From contig NZ_JADQTL010000008.1 of the NCBI RefSeq assembly GCF_017168145.1, forward strand, positions 248,001 to 312,000: a DNA stretch of 64,000 nucleotides, written 5' to 3'. Made by a program: the position numbers and the translations under genes. Shown here one piece after another: positions 51,283-61,415 of this stretch. Numbering within the stretch: the first letter of the stretch is position 1; each line of letters starts with the position of its first letter. The notes under the pieces are model-generated. The model searched no databases and was not told the DNA's origin. It worked only from the letters and a program-made list of their open reading frames with translations. This DNA is from Anaerovorax sp. IOR16. GTDB lineage: Bacteria; Bacillota; Clostridia; Peptostreptococcales; Anaerovoracaceae.

Positions 51283-53109
51283 TTATTGAATTAAATTTGC
51301 AAGGAATGTCGCAGCCTGTGCACGACTTGCCGTTAAAGTCGGTGCCAGCATTCCATCCATTCCATTTACTGCTTTTTTTGAAATAAAATAACTCATTGCA
51401 GAAGATGCATATGGATACACCTGATCTTTATCCGGAAAAGCATCCAAAGCGGAAACATCTACATTTCCGTCAATTTGATTTTTACGTTCAAGTGCACGAT
51501 ATGCCATCGTGAACATATCCTGTCTGCTAATTAAGCTTTCCGGCGCAAAACAATCTTCACTCACACCATTGACCAAACCAATTTGCTTTGCAGTTGCCAG
51601 TTGTTTTGCATAATACGCATCAGGAGCAACATCCGCAAACCCTTGCGCACCTTCAATGTTGTCTATTTCAAGCATGCGAAGCAACATAAGTACAAAATCT
51701 GCACGTTTAATTTGATAATCCGGCATTGCACGATTATACAAATCACCCTTAATAATACCCTTTTGCGCCATCAGCTCCATATATGGCTTCGACCAATGTC
51801 CTTCCAGATCAACAAACGAAGAAACGGGATCATTCGGTGTAACCGGAATTCTTGTTTCATCGCCGCCTCTTGATGGTTCTTCTATCGTATTGTTCCCTGC
51901 TAATGGTGTCTCATTCAAACGTTTCATTAGATCCGCTAAATCATGGTTCGCTTTAAAGCTGGAATAAGCATACATGCAATATCCCTTAACTTGGCTTTTC
52001 GTTCGATTTAAGTTTACTTGTCTTTCTATTTCACTCACACCATACCACGGACTGCTGGTATCGCTGTTTCCTACTCGATAAGCAGCTTGTCCGATATAAA
52101 GATCAACATCCGTTCCATCTACCACATCACACCACCAATTTAACAGCTTTTGATAATCAGCAAGGTTAAAACCGATATTCCAGTAAATCTGCGGAATGAT
52201 ATAATCTACATATCCTTTCTTTACCCATCCCCTAGAATCGGCATAATTCTTATTATAAGATTCTGCGCCTCTGGTATCGCTTCCTCTTGCATCTGTGCTT
52301 TTATTTGCCCAAATTCCCATAGGGCTGACTCCAAAAACTAGATTGGAATCTTTCATATGTACGATATCATAAATCCCTTTAACCAGTTGATCTATGTTAT
52401 CTCTTCTCCAATCCTGAATTGAAGAAAAACCATTCCCATATTGTGCAAAGGTATCATTGTCAGCAAAGTTGCTTCCCGGATAAAAATAATCGTCAATCTG
52501 AATGCCGTCTACATCATAATTATCTAGAATTTCATTAACACCTTCAAGTATGTATTCTCTGGCTCCCGGCTCTCCCGGATTCCAATACATCTTTCCATCG
52601 GAATGCGTTACCGTCCATTCCGGATGCTGTACTGCCGGATTTTGTGAAGTTAAGGTTGCATTATCATTCGGCTTTGCGGTAATTCGATAAGGGTTAATCC
52701 ACGCATGAAGCTGTAATCCTCTTTTATGTGCTTCCTCAACAAAGAATTGAAGTGGGTCAAAGTCGTGGTCGGGAGCAAGTCCTTCTTTTCCGGTCAAATA
52801 TTTAGACCACGGATATAGCTTTGACGGATATAATGCATCGTTACTCGATCTTACTTGCAAAACAACGGCATTAAATCCCATTTCTTTTGCATGATCTAAG
52901 ATAGCAATGGCATCTTTTTTCAGAGATTCATCATCCGTTGTTACCTTTGAAGGATAATGCAAACTAAATACACTGGCTACCCAAACACCACGAAAGTTTT
53001 CGGAATAACTTGCAGCATCACTTTCTCTCACATTGCTCGGTAAAAAAAACAAGCCAACCATTAAACTAAGTACCAAAATACTTGCAAAAATTCTTTTACT
53101 CTTCCTCAT
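51283..53109 (-). CDS. Secreted GH10-like (DUF187) glycosidase with SLH domains
   Basis: 608 residues. Signal peptide at 1-33. A GHL10/DUF187 TIM barrel spans about 38-390: F-R-G-V-W-V-A-S-V, W-I-N-P-Y-R, G-I-Q-I-D-D-Y-F-Y and P-Q-I-Y-W-N. After a Thr/Pro-rich linker, three SLH repeats (about 425-608, with F-V-D-L-E-G-H-W and R-A-D-F) fix it to the wall. Related YngK-like proteins may cleave peptidoglycan-linked sugars; the true substrate is unknown. GGGGAG precedes ATG 53109. Confidence 0.9.
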   Translation of the reverse strand: MRKSKRIFASILVLSLMVGLFFLPSNVRESDAASYSENFRGVWVASVFSLHYPSKVTTDDESLKKDAIAILDHAKEMGFNAVVLQVRSSNDALYPSKLYPWSKYLTGKEGLAPDHDFDPLQFFVEEAHKRGLQLHAWINPYRITAKPNDNATLTSQNPAVQHPEWTVTHSDGKMYWNPGEPGAREYILEGVNEILDNYDVDGIQIDDYFYPGSNFADNDTFAQYGNGFSSIQDWRRDNIDQLVKGIYDIVHMKDSNLVFGVSPMGIWANKSTDARGSDTRGAESYNKNYADSRGWVKKGYVDYIIPQIYWNIGFNLADYQKLLNWWCDVVDGTDVDLYIGQAAYRVGNSDTSSPWYGVSEIERQVNLNRTKSQVKGYCMYAYSSFKANHDLADLMKRLNETPLAGNNTIEEPSRGGDETRIPVTPNDPVSSFVDLEGHWSKPYMELMAQKGIIKGDLYNRAMPDYQIKRADFVLMLLRMLEIDNIEGAQGFADVAPDAYYAKQLATAKQIGLVNGVSEDCFAPESLISRQDMFTMAYRALERKNQIDGNVDVSALDAFPDKDQVYPYASSAMSYFISKKAVNGMDGMLAPTLTASRAQAATFLANLIQ

Positions 53110-53193
53110 TTTTTACTCCCCTTTTTACTGCTATAATCCTGAGATACCTTTTTTTAATCTTATTTAATTAAATTTAGACTATAAATGAAATTA

Positions 53194-54018
53194 TTATGCC
53201 GTTTCATCCCATACGACGTTAACCAATACTCCGAGAACCAATACACTCCCCAAAATATAAAACCAGAAGAGCAAGGCTACAATCGATGCCAAACTACCAT
53301 ACAACAAATCAAAATTGGCAAAAACCCTTGTATAGTAAGAATACACGTAGGTTGCAATCAACATACCCGAAGAGGCAACAATGCTTCCCGGCAAAAAACG
53401 TTTATATGGCATCCGCTCTGCAGGCAACGAGTAATAATTATAACTTACGGTCAAGAAATAAACTGCAATCGCCAAAGGCCATCTTAGAATATACCAGACA
53501 TCACTTACATTAAATGGTAAATGTAAAAATTTCTCAACGTAAAGGTTAACAATAATTAAAATACCTTCCCCGTAAACCAAAATAACTAAGCTAAACACGA
53601 ACATGAACATCGTCAAAATAATATTTTTGATGGCACGTAATCGTTCCTTTACGTACCCATATTGCAGAGTTTTTCCGGTATAAGCATAATTTGAAATTAA
53701 CACCATGGAAAATTGTGCTTTCGAAGCTGCCCAAAGAGCAAATGCAACAAAAATAATACTAAAACTGCCCGGCGTGGTTTGATTGAGGTATTTTAATACT
53801 TCCCCCGCCATTTCTACATTGACGTATTCCATAACCAGTTCTCGAATGACACCCAAAGATAAAGAAAACACATTCAAAAGTTCACCCAATAAAATGGCAA
53901 TCGGCACCATGGACATGATGAAATAAAATGCAAGCTCTGCAGACAGTCCCTGGTAATATGGGTCACGCATCCTCTTAATGATGCGTAAAATCATATCCAG
54001 TAATCTTTTTTTTGTCAT
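53194..54018 (-). CDS. YihY/BrkB-family membrane protein
   Basis: 274 residues with six membrane helices and the family opening [13 protein letters not shown] near 28-40; [10 protein letters not shown] closes the domain. Function unknown despite old RNase BN labels. It follows rdgB by 15 bases, probably in the rph-rdgB-yihY transcript. Confidence 0.88.
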   Translation of the reverse strand: MTKKRLLDMILRIIKRMRDPYYQGLSAELAFYFIMSMVPIAILLGELLNVFSLSLGVIRELVMEYVNVEMAGEVLKYLNQTTPGSFSIIFVAFALWAASKAQFSMVLISNYAYTGKTLQYGYVKERLRAIKNIILTMFMFVFSLVILVYGEGILIIVNLYVEKFLHLPFNVSDVWYILRWPLAIAVYFLTVSYNYYSLPAERMPYKRFLPGSIVASSGMLIATYVYSYYTRVFANFDLLYGSLASIVALLFWFYILGSVLVLGVLVNVVWDETA

Positions 54019-54033
54019 AGCATCCCCTTTTTA

Positions 54034-54624
54034 TTATTTTTCTTTCAACTTCTCCCTCAGATTTTGAAGTGCAATCGAGCGATGACTGATTTTATTTTTT
54101 TCTTCAGCAGAAAGTTCTGCAAATGTCCGGTCAAATCCATCCGGTACAAAGAGAGGATCGTATCCAAAACCATTGTTTCCTCTTCCCTTATATAAAATAT
54201 GCCCTCTGCATTCCCCTCGTGCTACAATTTTTTCGCCGTTCGGATAGACCATAGTGATAACGGAAACAAACTTTGCGGTTCGCTTCTCTTCCGGCACATC
54301 CTTTAGCAGCAATAAAAGTTTTTCATTATTTTTTTCATCGTTACTGTCTTCACCTGCAAATCGAGCGGAATAAACACCCGGAGCTCCATCTAAAGCATCC
54401 ACCATCAGACCCGAATCGTCTGCAATCGTAATATTACCGCAAACCTTCATAATTTCTCTTGCTTTTTTTTCCGAATTCTCTTCAAAGGTTTTCCCGTCTT
54501 CTTCAATCTCAAATTCTGGTACGCCAGCATCCAAACGTGATACCATATTCATTCCGAATTCCTTTGTAATGGCACTCATTTCTTCAATTTTATGTTTATT
54601 TTGTGTTGCGGCTACAATCCTCAT
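54034..54624 (-). CDS. rdgB: XTP/dITP diphosphatase
   Basis: 196 residues, normal length. A-T-Q-N-K-H-K at the start, A-D-D-S-G-L-M-V-D-A-L-D-G-A-P-G near 68-83 and F-G-Y-D-P-L-F near 150 are the RdgB/Ham1 motifs. Removes inosine and xanthosine triphosphates from the nucleotide pool. rph lies 23 bases upstream, a common pair. The hypoxanthine-DNA glycosylase at 60901-61401 would act on what it misses. Confidence 0.95.
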   Translation of the reverse strand: MRIVAATQNKHKIEEMSAITKEFGMNMVSRLDAGVPEFEIEEDGKTFEENSEKKAREIMKVCGNITIADDSGLMVDALDGAPGVYSARFAGEDSNDEKNNEKLLLLLKDVPEEKRTAKFVSVITMVYPNGEKIVARGECRGHILYKGRGNNGFGYDPLFVPDGFDRTFAELSAEEKNKISHRSIALQNLREKLKEK

Positions 54625-54647
54625 TTATTCTCCTCCTTTGCATCTCT

Positions 54648-55382
54648 TTAAAGGTTTATTTCCCCCAAAACTTCCTTTTGTACTTGATGCAGATCACTGC
54701 ATCCCTTTGTTGCTGCAGCTATGAGTTCCTGTAGCTGTACTGCCGTAAATGGTGCTTCTTCTCCGGTACCCTGCACTTCTATGAATTCACCTTGATCCGT
54801 CATAACAACATTCATATCCACCTGGGCTCTAGAGTCTTCGCTGTAACAAAGATCAAGCATAACTTTACCATCAATAATACCAACGCTGACAGCAGATACC
54901 ATACTTCTTACCGGTATTTCTTCTAAAGCGCCCTGTTCCTTTAACGTCTTCATTGCCTCTACCATCGCAATAAACGCGCCGGTAATGGATGCTGTTCTTG
55001 TTCCACCATCTGCCTGAATCACATCACAATCCAGCCAAATCGTTCGTTCTCCCAGCTTCTCCATATCAACTACAGAGCGAAGAGAACGCCCAATCAAACG
55101 CTGAATTTCCTGACTTCTCCCATCAATTTTCCCTTTTGAAGAATCCCTTTGCTTGCGAGTTTGCGTAGAGCCCGGAAGCATACTGTACTCTGCACTCACC
55201 CAACCTTGTCCGGTTCCTTTCAAATGCTTCGCAGTCTTTTCTTCCACAGTAGCGGTACAAATAACCTTTGTATTTCCCATTTCAATCAATACTGATCCAG
55301 CTGGATGCATCAAGTAATGATTGTTTATTTTTACAGCTCTCAATTCGTTGACTGTACGCCCATGATCTCTCAATTGTTCCAT
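54648..55382 (-). CDS. rph: Ribonuclease PH
   Basis: 244 residues. Conserved R-x3-E-L-R near 9-14, [11 protein letters not shown] near 64-74, R-S-L-R-S-V and [13 protein letters not shown]. Phosphate-dependent 3'-5' trimming of tRNA and other RNA ends. First gene of the rph-rdgB-yihY group. Confidence 0.95.
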   Translation of the reverse strand: MEQLRDHGRTVNELRAVKINNHYLMHPAGSVLIEMGNTKVICTATVEEKTAKHLKGTGQGWVSAEYSMLPGSTQTRKQRDSSKGKIDGRSQEIQRLIGRSLRSVVDMEKLGERTIWLDCDVIQADGGTRTASITGAFIAMVEAMKTLKEQGALEEIPVRSMVSAVSVGIIDGKVMLDLCYSEDSRAQVDMNVVMTDQGEFIEVQGTGEEAPFTAVQLQELIAAATKGCSDLHQVQKEVLGEINL

Positions 55383-55403
55383 ATTTAATAGTCCTTTCTA
55401 TAT

Positions 55404-56027
55404 CTAGGAATTTTTCATAATGACACTTTCAATGACATCTGCAACATTTTCACAAACGTCACAACATTTTTCTAAGCAATCAAACGTCTTCGTCCAACGA
55501 ATAATTTCTATCGTATCCTTTGAGGAAACATAAAGATTCCGCATGGCTTCCATATAAATACGATCACCATCTTCTTCAAGACGATTAATTTCTATAATTA
55601 AAGAATGAAGATTTTTTGATTTTCGGAAATTAGAAAATTCCATTAATGCAGTCTTTAAAGCATCACAAAGTTTACAAATAACTTTAGCTAGTTCTAATGC
55701 CTCTGGTCTCACTTCAAGAATATCAAACATATACAAACGCATAACGACATCTTCAATGGCATCCGTTACGTTGTCAATTTGATGTGCCATTTCCATAATG
55801 TCTTCGCGTTCAATCGGCGTAATAAATTCTTTCGCAAGTTTTTGCATCATCAAATGCTTTTCAATATCGGCCTGATGTTCAATAACATGCATATCCTTCA
55901 TTTTAATCTGCAATTCTTCTGTTTGATAATTTGCCAACACGTCTTTTAATAAGTCCGCTGCTTCACACGAATATTTTACTAAGCTAACAAAGCGTTCAAA
56001 ATAATCTTCATCTCGTTTTCGTGCCAT
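55404..56027 (-). CDS. DUF47 (PhoU-like) partner of the phosphate transporter
   Basis: 207 residues, all helical, with the family's V-I-E-H-Q-A-D near 48 and I-D-N-V-T-D-A-I-E-D near 87. DUF47 proteins are cytosolic PhoU-like regulators encoded beside PiT transporters, as here (22 bases after it). AGGAGG precedes ATG 56027. Confidence 0.92.
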   Translation of the reverse strand: MARKRDEDYFERFVSLVKYSCEAADLLKDVLANYQTEELQIKMKDMHVIEHQADIEKHLMMQKLAKEFITPIEREDIMEMAHQIDNVTDAIEDVVMRLYMFDILEVRPEALELAKVICKLCDALKTALMEFSNFRKSKNLHSLIIEINRLEEDGDRIYMEAMRNLYVSSKDTIEIIRWTKTFDCLEKCCDVCENVADVIESVIMKNS

Positions 56028-56049
56028 TTTCTATTTTCCTCCTCTTGTA

Positions 56050-57102
56050 TTAAAACATACGCATAAATAAATGCGCCATCAAATACCCAATGAATCCGCA
56101 ACCCGGAAATGTCAGCACCCAAGTTAATACCATCTCTTGCACCAGACGCCAATTAACACACGTAAGTCTTTTTGCTGCGCCAATACCCATAATTGCTGTT
56201 GTTTTGGTGTGTGTCGTACTAACCGGAATTCCTGTAAGAGAAGAAACAAGCAAGCAGCTCACAGCAGCCAAATCAGCGGAAAATCCTTGATGCTTATTCA
56301 ATCGAACCATATCCATTCCAACAGATTTAATAATACGATAGCCTCCAATAGAGGTTCCGAGTGCCATCATAAGTGAACATAAAACCATCAACCAAATCGG
56401 AATGATAAAATGATCTACTGTTCCGTCTCCTTTTGCCAAGAAAATACCCAGCATAAACACACCCATAAATTTTTGCCCATCTTGTGCCCCATGCATGAAT
56501 GCCATACCGGCACCACTCAATACCTGTGCTCTCTGAAAGAAAAAAAAGGCTTTTCGCCGATCCATACCACGAAACAAAAATTCCACTAACTTAACTAAAA
56601 TCCATCCCAAACCGAATCCCAGTATAGTAGATAACAGCAAACCATAAATGACCTTCATCCATTCAGCGATATGTATTCCGGCCATCCCACCTTGAAGTGC
56701 GATCGCCGCACCGGAAATTCCAGCAATCAATGCATGACTTTCACTTGTAGGAATACCAAAAAACCAAGCAGCAACTGCCCAAACAACAATGGCAAACAGT
56801 GCTGCACATAATGCTACGGTTGCACTTTCGGTATTGCCTCCAAATTCAACCATGTTATAAATGGTTTCTGCTACAGTTGCATTCACCATTGTCATAAATA
56901 AAACACCTAAAAAATTAAAAATCGCAGCCATAATAATGGCTGAACGAGGCTTTATAGAATGTGTAGAAATACAAGTTGCGATTGCATTTGGCGCGTCCGT
57001 CCACCCATTTAGCATTACAACACACAAAGTTAAAAACACTGTAACAAATAGCGTAGGACTATTAAACAATTGCTGCAAAAACTCATTTAAAGATATGGTC
57101 AT
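56050..57102 (-). CDS. PiT-family inorganic phosphate transporter
   Basis: 350 residues with about ten membrane helices. The two inverted signatures are visible: G-W-T-D-A-P-N-A-I-A-T near 33-43 and M-H-G-A-Q-D-G-Q-K near 205-213. Imports phosphate with a cation. ATG 57102 has TAGGAGA upstream; the in-frame extension belongs to the end of the acyltransferase gene. Pairs with the DUF47 gene. Confidence 0.93.
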   Translation of the reverse strand: MTISLNEFLQQLFNSPTLFVTVFLTLCVVMLNGWTDAPNAIATCISTHSIKPRSAIIMAAIFNFLGVLFMTMVNATVAETIYNMVEFGGNTESATVALCAALFAIVVWAVAAWFFGIPTSESHALIAGISGAAIALQGGMAGIHIAEWMKVIYGLLLSTILGFGLGWILVKLVEFLFRGMDRRKAFFFFQRAQVLSGAGMAFMHGAQDGQKFMGVFMLGIFLAKGDGTVDHFIIPIWLMVLCSLMMALGTSIGGYRIIKSVGMDMVRLNKHQGFSADLAAVSCLLVSSLTGIPVSTTHTKTTAIMGIGAAKRLTCVNWRLVQEMVLTWVLTFPGCGFIGYLMAHLFMRMF

Positions 57103-57115
57103 GTTCTTTCTCCTA

Positions 57116-58162
57116 TTAATGGTCAAAACCTTGAGGCAAAACAAGCTTCTTTGAAGAATTGGCGACTTTTTTATAAAGCCGTAAGATTTCATTATATAAT
57201 TGACTTAGACTTCGGTTATAAAGGAAAACAACCCATGGCCGGGAAAAGATCCATATGGTCGCAATTGCACAAAGCAACAAACAGAAATACGAATATGCAT
57301 TCTGCTGTCCAAAAATCTGCGTTGCTTTAATCCCATAACGTATAATTATATGTAATACAAAAACCGTCATTGTCCCTTGCCCAATTGAGCTTAAAATCGT
57401 CTTTGTACGCGGAATCAAAGCTATAAAAACAATAATCCAAGCAAGTGCAATTAACATCAAACCGCCACGCTCAAGCAATCCTTGTACTGCCGAAAGTCCC
57501 TCACTTGCATAAGGTCTCTTAAATAAGATGGAGTTCCATCCAATTCCTGTGTAAGCGATGATACCTCCAAATGCAGGAAGAATCATAAGAAGCGGGATGG
57601 TCACTATTTTTGGAATCTTTCTCATTTTTTCTATATGCTCCGAGGTACAAAGATAACCTCCTATAAAAAACGGTAAAAATCCAAATACTCTACCTAAACT
57701 TAAATTCTCATTTAAGAATGGTACAAAACCCGAAAACAGCGACAATATTACACTTATTGGCAATAAAAACGGAATCTTTGCAACATCCTTTATAAAGTAT
57801 CGATAGAAAAACAGCACCAGCAAATACCATAAAGCCATGGAAGGCTCTGTAAAATGCAATTTAGAATTATCCCATCCAAAAATCAACACTCGTATAAAAT
57901 ACATGACAACCGTCAAAATCAAATAAGGAAACAAAAAACTTTCAATTGCAGTCTCCTTGCATTTTTCTACCTTCTTAGAAAAGTATCCGGACACAAACAG
58001 GAATACTTGCATAATAAAGCAGAAAAAAGTAGCATAGATGGCACTGCCCCATGTTTCAAGTTCAAATGTTGTAGCACGTAAAAAATGTGCATAAACAACA
58101 CAAAAAATTAAAACGCCTTTTATATTATCAAATAGAAAATCACGTTCTTTCCTATGTTCCAT
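57116..58162 (-). CDS. Acyltransferase-3-like membrane protein (fucose 4-O-acetylase type)
   Basis: 348 residues, about ten membrane helices. The start D-N-I-K-G-V-L-I-F-C-V-V-Y-A-H near 12-26 holds the His of the acyltransferase-3 family; L-F-V-S-G-Y-F near 55 and A-L-W-Y-L follow. Such proteins acetylate cell-surface sugars; the acceptor is unknown. AGGGGAGG precedes ATG 58162. Confidence 0.87.
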   Translation of the reverse strand: MEHRKERDFLFDNIKGVLIFCVVYAHFLRATTFELETWGSAIYATFFCFIMQVFLFVSGYFSKKVEKCKETAIESFLFPYLILTVVMYFIRVLIFGWDNSKLHFTEPSMALWYLLVLFFYRYFIKDVAKIPFLLPISVILSLFSGFVPFLNENLSLGRVFGFLPFFIGGYLCTSEHIEKMRKIPKIVTIPLLMILPAFGGIIAYTGIGWNSILFKRPYASEGLSAVQGLLERGGLMLIALAWIIVFIALIPRTKTILSSIGQGTMTVFVLHIIIRYGIKATQIFGQQNAYSYFCLLLCAIATIWIFSRPWVVFLYNRSLSQLYNEILRLYKKVANSSKKLVLPQGFDH

Positions 58163-58348
58163 AAAAAATAACCTCCCCTTACTTTTTCCAACAGCTATTC
58201 ATTATACCTCTTCCAGGTGAAAAAGCAACGGGCATTTTGTCAAATTGATTCATCTTCCTATATTTTTCAAGTAGGTACTTTATAATTGATATTTCAATTT
58301 ATAATTTATAATTTATACTTTAAGGTATGTATTATCTATCCATTGTGT

Positions 58349-58609
58349 TTAATCATCTGCTTCTTCCGCTAAAACTTGATATAAAGCAGTAGCAAGTTGA
58401 TCTCCGCAAGAAGTAGGACGTCCACTGCAAGAAATACCTTTACAGCATTTTATAACCTCTTCTGCCTTCATACCCTCCACCAATTTGCCAATCGCCTTTA
58501 AATTCCCATCGCATCCACCTGTAAACTTTACATTTTTAACAACACCATCTTCCAGTGAAAATTCGATTAATTTGGAACAGGTTCCATCCGTCTTATAAGA
58601 ATAGTTCAT
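58349..58609 (-). CDS. TSCPD-domain protein, TIGR03905 type
   Basis: 86 residues. G-T-C-S-K near 9-13, F-T-G-G-C-D-G-N-L-K-A-I near 31-42 and G-R-P-T-S-C-G-D-Q-L-A match the TSCPD domain, known from vitamin-B12-dependent ribonucleotide reductases and found as small stand-alone proteins in clostridia. Four or more cysteines could bind metal. Follows the GDPD-like gene by 11 bases. Confidence 0.88.
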   Translation of the reverse strand: MNYSYKTDGTCSKLIEFSLEDGVVKNVKFTGGCDGNLKAIGKLVEGMKAEEVIKCCKGISCSGRPTSCGDQLATALYQVLAEEADD

Positions 58610-58620
58610 TTTCTTTTCTC

Positions 58621-60306
58621 CTAGTCAAACAATTTTTTAGCTATATCTATTACTTGCTGTCGTTCTTTCTTTTCTAATACTGTCCCCTCCGGTAATAAGA
58701 TTAAAACGCCATCTTTATCCAAGTAGTTTCTTCCAAAGATTTCTTGATAAAATACTCCTGCAGCATAGGCTCTCCCTTGTATCAACGTCATTTTCTGGTT
58801 TAAAACTTTACGAGATCCACCACGCGTCAACGCATTACTTCCTACTCTACTCGTATACAGCTTGCCTTTATCTGTAATTCGCATAGTTTTCGTATTATCC
58901 ATATAAACCGACGTTGCTCCCAACTTCGTCCCGATCGTTGCCAAATGCACCATAGTATTGTCATACTCATCAGCATAAGCTGCCTGTAATTGCTTTCCAT
59001 TATGATAAAAATTAGGTTTACCGTCAACAAAATACATACTGCTCCCGGCCTTGGATATGATTGATTTCTCTAATACTTCTTGAACCTTTCTTGATGCTTT
59101 TTGTGCTGCAGATTTAAAATCGGGTGTAACAACCCATTTATCCAACAAGTATTCATTTGTCTCATTTACAACCTGACAAGGCCCTTTATCGACCCATATG
59201 TAATAAGTAAGCTTCGCAATCTGCCTCGAAAAAGAATCTTCTACAATCGCAGTTAATTTATGTTTTCCAGGCGATAACAAATCCTTATCAAGGCATAACG
59301 CTGTGCCTACCGGAGCTTCGCCCAAATTCTTATTTTCACTGCTGTATTGTACTTTATCCCCGAAATTAGACTTTGTTCCTTTTATCTTTAAGCGAATTTC
59401 GTTTTCGTAAAACTCATAGTCCAAGCGTTTTCCTGCATCCCCAGCACCGGTTTTTACTAAATAGTAGCCTCCTGCCTGCATGCTCTCCCAATCAGCAGGA
59501 ATTAAATCATCCGTATAAATACCGAATGCTCCTTTTTGCTTCGCCTCCTGCATTCGTTCCACATCGTTAATTGTATGCATATACACCACGATTCCATAGC
59601 TTTGCAACTCCTTTGCAATGGTTTGATTTCTAAGTTCTTCACTCATTGTCACTGCATAAATGCCATTATCCTTTACAAATCGAATAATCTTAGCAGCATT
59701 CAAACTCTGCATCTTATACAGTGTAAGAATGATTTGCTTGTATCCTAATTCTTTGACTGCTTTTAATTCTTCAAAACGATAAATCTGCGCAATGATTTGA
59801 TCCTTACAATCTGGATATTTCTGCGCGATAAGAGTAAGCAGCTTAATGTTATCTTCCTTCGTATCGGTAATGATTCGAACCTCAGGATGCTCCTTTAATA
59901 AAGTTGAAAGTTTTTCAAACGTCATTGGCTCAAATTTTTCAAATATCTTTGCTTTTTCAAATTGTTCTAAAGTAAGCTTATTATTGGATGCAAGACCTAG
60001 CATATCCTTGCTGGTATAATCCCAATCATGAAGCATTACCACTTCCTGATCCTTCGTAATACCCATATCCAGCTCAATCAATCGAAATCCGTGATGAATG
60101 GCTTGCTCGACTGCTTCCATAGAATTCGTCGTGTAATAGCCTTGTACAGACCCGCCGCCCTGAGCAATCAATCTTTCATATTTGGTATTTACTTTATGTG
60201 AAGTTGCTTCCCCAGCATAGCTCGTTGGCACCGCAATGGTGCTAACCATAAAAACAAATGAAAAGAGGCTTAGCATAACGCGAAATAAAAAATGCCTGTG
60301 TTTCAT
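58621..60306 (-). CDS. Secreted GDPD/PI-PLC-like protein lacking one catalytic His
   Basis: 561 residues with a signal peptide (1-31, A-Y-A). A GDPD-type barrel at about 40-275: I-E-L-D-M near 76, M-L-H-D-W-D-Y near 91-97. The first catalytic His (A-H-x-G in relatives) is Gln 49 here (CAG codon at 60162-60160), though T-N-S-M-E-A-V fits the variant family. A C-terminal copper-amine-oxidase-like or wall domain follows (about 430-545). It may be a phosphodiesterase with altered chemistry or a binding protein. Its ATG overlaps the idi stop by four bases. Confidence 0.85.
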   Translation of the reverse strand: MKHRHFLFRVMLSLFSFVFMVSTIAVPTSYAGEATSHKVNTKYERLIAQGGGSVQGYYTTNSMEAVEQAIHHGFRLIELDMGITKDQEVVMLHDWDYTSKDMLGLASNNKLTLEQFEKAKIFEKFEPMTFEKLSTLLKEHPEVRIITDTKEDNIKLLTLIAQKYPDCKDQIIAQIYRFEELKAVKELGYKQIILTLYKMQSLNAAKIIRFVKDNGIYAVTMSEELRNQTIAKELQSYGIVVYMHTINDVERMQEAKQKGAFGIYTDDLIPADWESMQAGGYYLVKTGAGDAGKRLDYEFYENEIRLKIKGTKSNFGDKVQYSSENKNLGEAPVGTALCLDKDLLSPGKHKLTAIVEDSFSRQIAKLTYYIWVDKGPCQVVNETNEYLLDKWVVTPDFKSAAQKASRKVQEVLEKSIISKAGSSMYFVDGKPNFYHNGKQLQAAYADEYDNTMVHLATIGTKLGATSVYMDNTKTMRITDKGKLYTSRVGSNALTRGGSRKVLNQKMTLIQGRAYAAGVFYQEIFGRNYLDKDGVLILLPEGTVLEKKERQQVIDIAKKLFD

Positions 60307-60830
60307 TCTGATTTGATTCCCCTTTGTATTTCTTTGATGACTCTAGGTGCCGCCAGTATAAACCATGGCGCAAACTGACTTGGATTTTCTTCTAGTTCCT
60401 TTTTTAAGGTTTCAAAAGAAACCCATTTCATTTCCGAAATTTCCTCTGGATTTGGATGAAAATCTCCATTATACTCTCCGACAAATACATGATCATATTC
60501 ATGTTCGTACAAATCCTCTGCGAACTGATGCTGATACGTAAACTCAAAAATTGGAGTCAGCTCGCAGGAAATACCTGCTTCTTCCTGTAATCGGCTTTTG
60601 GCAGCTCCCAAAACCGTCTCATCTTCTCTCGGATGAGAACAACAGGTATTTGCCCAAAGACCACCAGAATGGTATTTGTCAAACGCTCTTCTTTGAATGA
60701 GCATTTTGTTATCATGATATAAAAATACGGAAAAGGCTCGATGCAGAAGAGGTTCTTTGTGCGCATCTTCTTTTGAAGCCGTTCCGATTGCTTTATTTCT
60801 ATGATTGACTAAAATCACTTGATTTCGCAT
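60303..60830 (-). CDS. idi: Isopentenyl-diphosphate isomerase, type 1
   Basis: 175 residues, NUDIX fold. H-R-A-F-S-V-F near 31-37, the catalytic Cys in T-C-C-S-H-P near 62-67, and S-R-L-Q-E-E-A-G as NUDIX box. Interconverts IPP and DMAPP for isoprenoid synthesis. Type 1 is less usual than type 2 in Firmicutes. Translationally coupled to the GDPD-like gene. Confidence 0.92.
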   Translation of the reverse strand: MRNQVILVNHRNKAIGTASKEDAHKEPLLHRAFSVFLYHDNKMLIQRRAFDKYHSGGLWANTCCSHPREDETVLGAAKSRLQEEAGISCELTPIFEFTYQHQFAEDLYEHEYDHVFVGEYNGDFHPNPEEISEMKWVSFETLKKELEENPSQFAPWFILAAPRVIKEIQRGIKSE

Positions 60831-60900
60831 ATATTTTCCTTACTTTGTTTTCTTAGTTGACTCATTATAAATCGTATTTGTTTCCTTAGCTTTATTAAAG

Positions 60901-61401
60901 TTACAAATAATTTTTAATCTGGCTCCAGCTTTCAAGAAACTCCGGCTTTCCTTGCATCGCTCGGTTTGCAGGACTTGTCGAAGGCAAATATTCAGCTTTA
61001 ATCCCATTTACAGGATAACATAATTTTTCATATAGCTGACTGCCCTTTTTCCCTGTAGTAAAAACCTTTTGAATGGATGCATTCTGGAATATTTCACTGA
61101 AATCATTTGCAATCGGATTTTGAATGCTGTCATCTCTTGCACCTATAATTTCGCAGCTTGCCAATACATCCCATACTGCTATGTGATTATCCAGTAAAAA
61201 CTTCTTCCTTTCTTCTGGTGTCGGTATTGGTTCTTGCTGATTTAACACCTTAGCTACAATTTTCCAAAAAATATTTTGTGGATGCCCATAATAAAAATGA
61301 TTCTCTCTCGACTTTGGAGAAGGGAAGCTTCCTAATATCAAAATTTTAGAATTTTCATCGTAAACTGGCTTCCATGGGTGGAATAATTGTTCCAACTTCA
61401 T
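60901..61401 (-). CDS. DNA-deoxyinosine (hypoxanthine) glycosylase, UDG superfamily
   Basis: 166 residues. I-L-I-L-G-S-F-P-S-P-K-S near 20-31, Y-Y-G-H-P-Q-N-I-F-W near 37-46 and L-P-S-T-S-P-A-N near 139-146 are the motifs of family-6 UDG-fold enzymes, which cut hypoxanthine from DNA. Next to thpR and a second UDG-like gene, so perhaps a small DNA/RNA-repair operon. Confidence 0.9.
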   Translation of the reverse strand: MKLEQLFHPWKPVYDENSKILILGSFPSPKSRENHFYYGHPQNIFWKIVAKVLNQQEPIPTPEERKKFLLDNHIAVWDVLASCEIIGARDDSIQNPIANDFSEIFQNASIQKVFTTGKKGSQLYEKLCYPVNGIKAEYLPSTSPANRAMQGKPEFLESWSQIKNYL

Positions 61402-61415
61402 TCACAATCCTTTCA

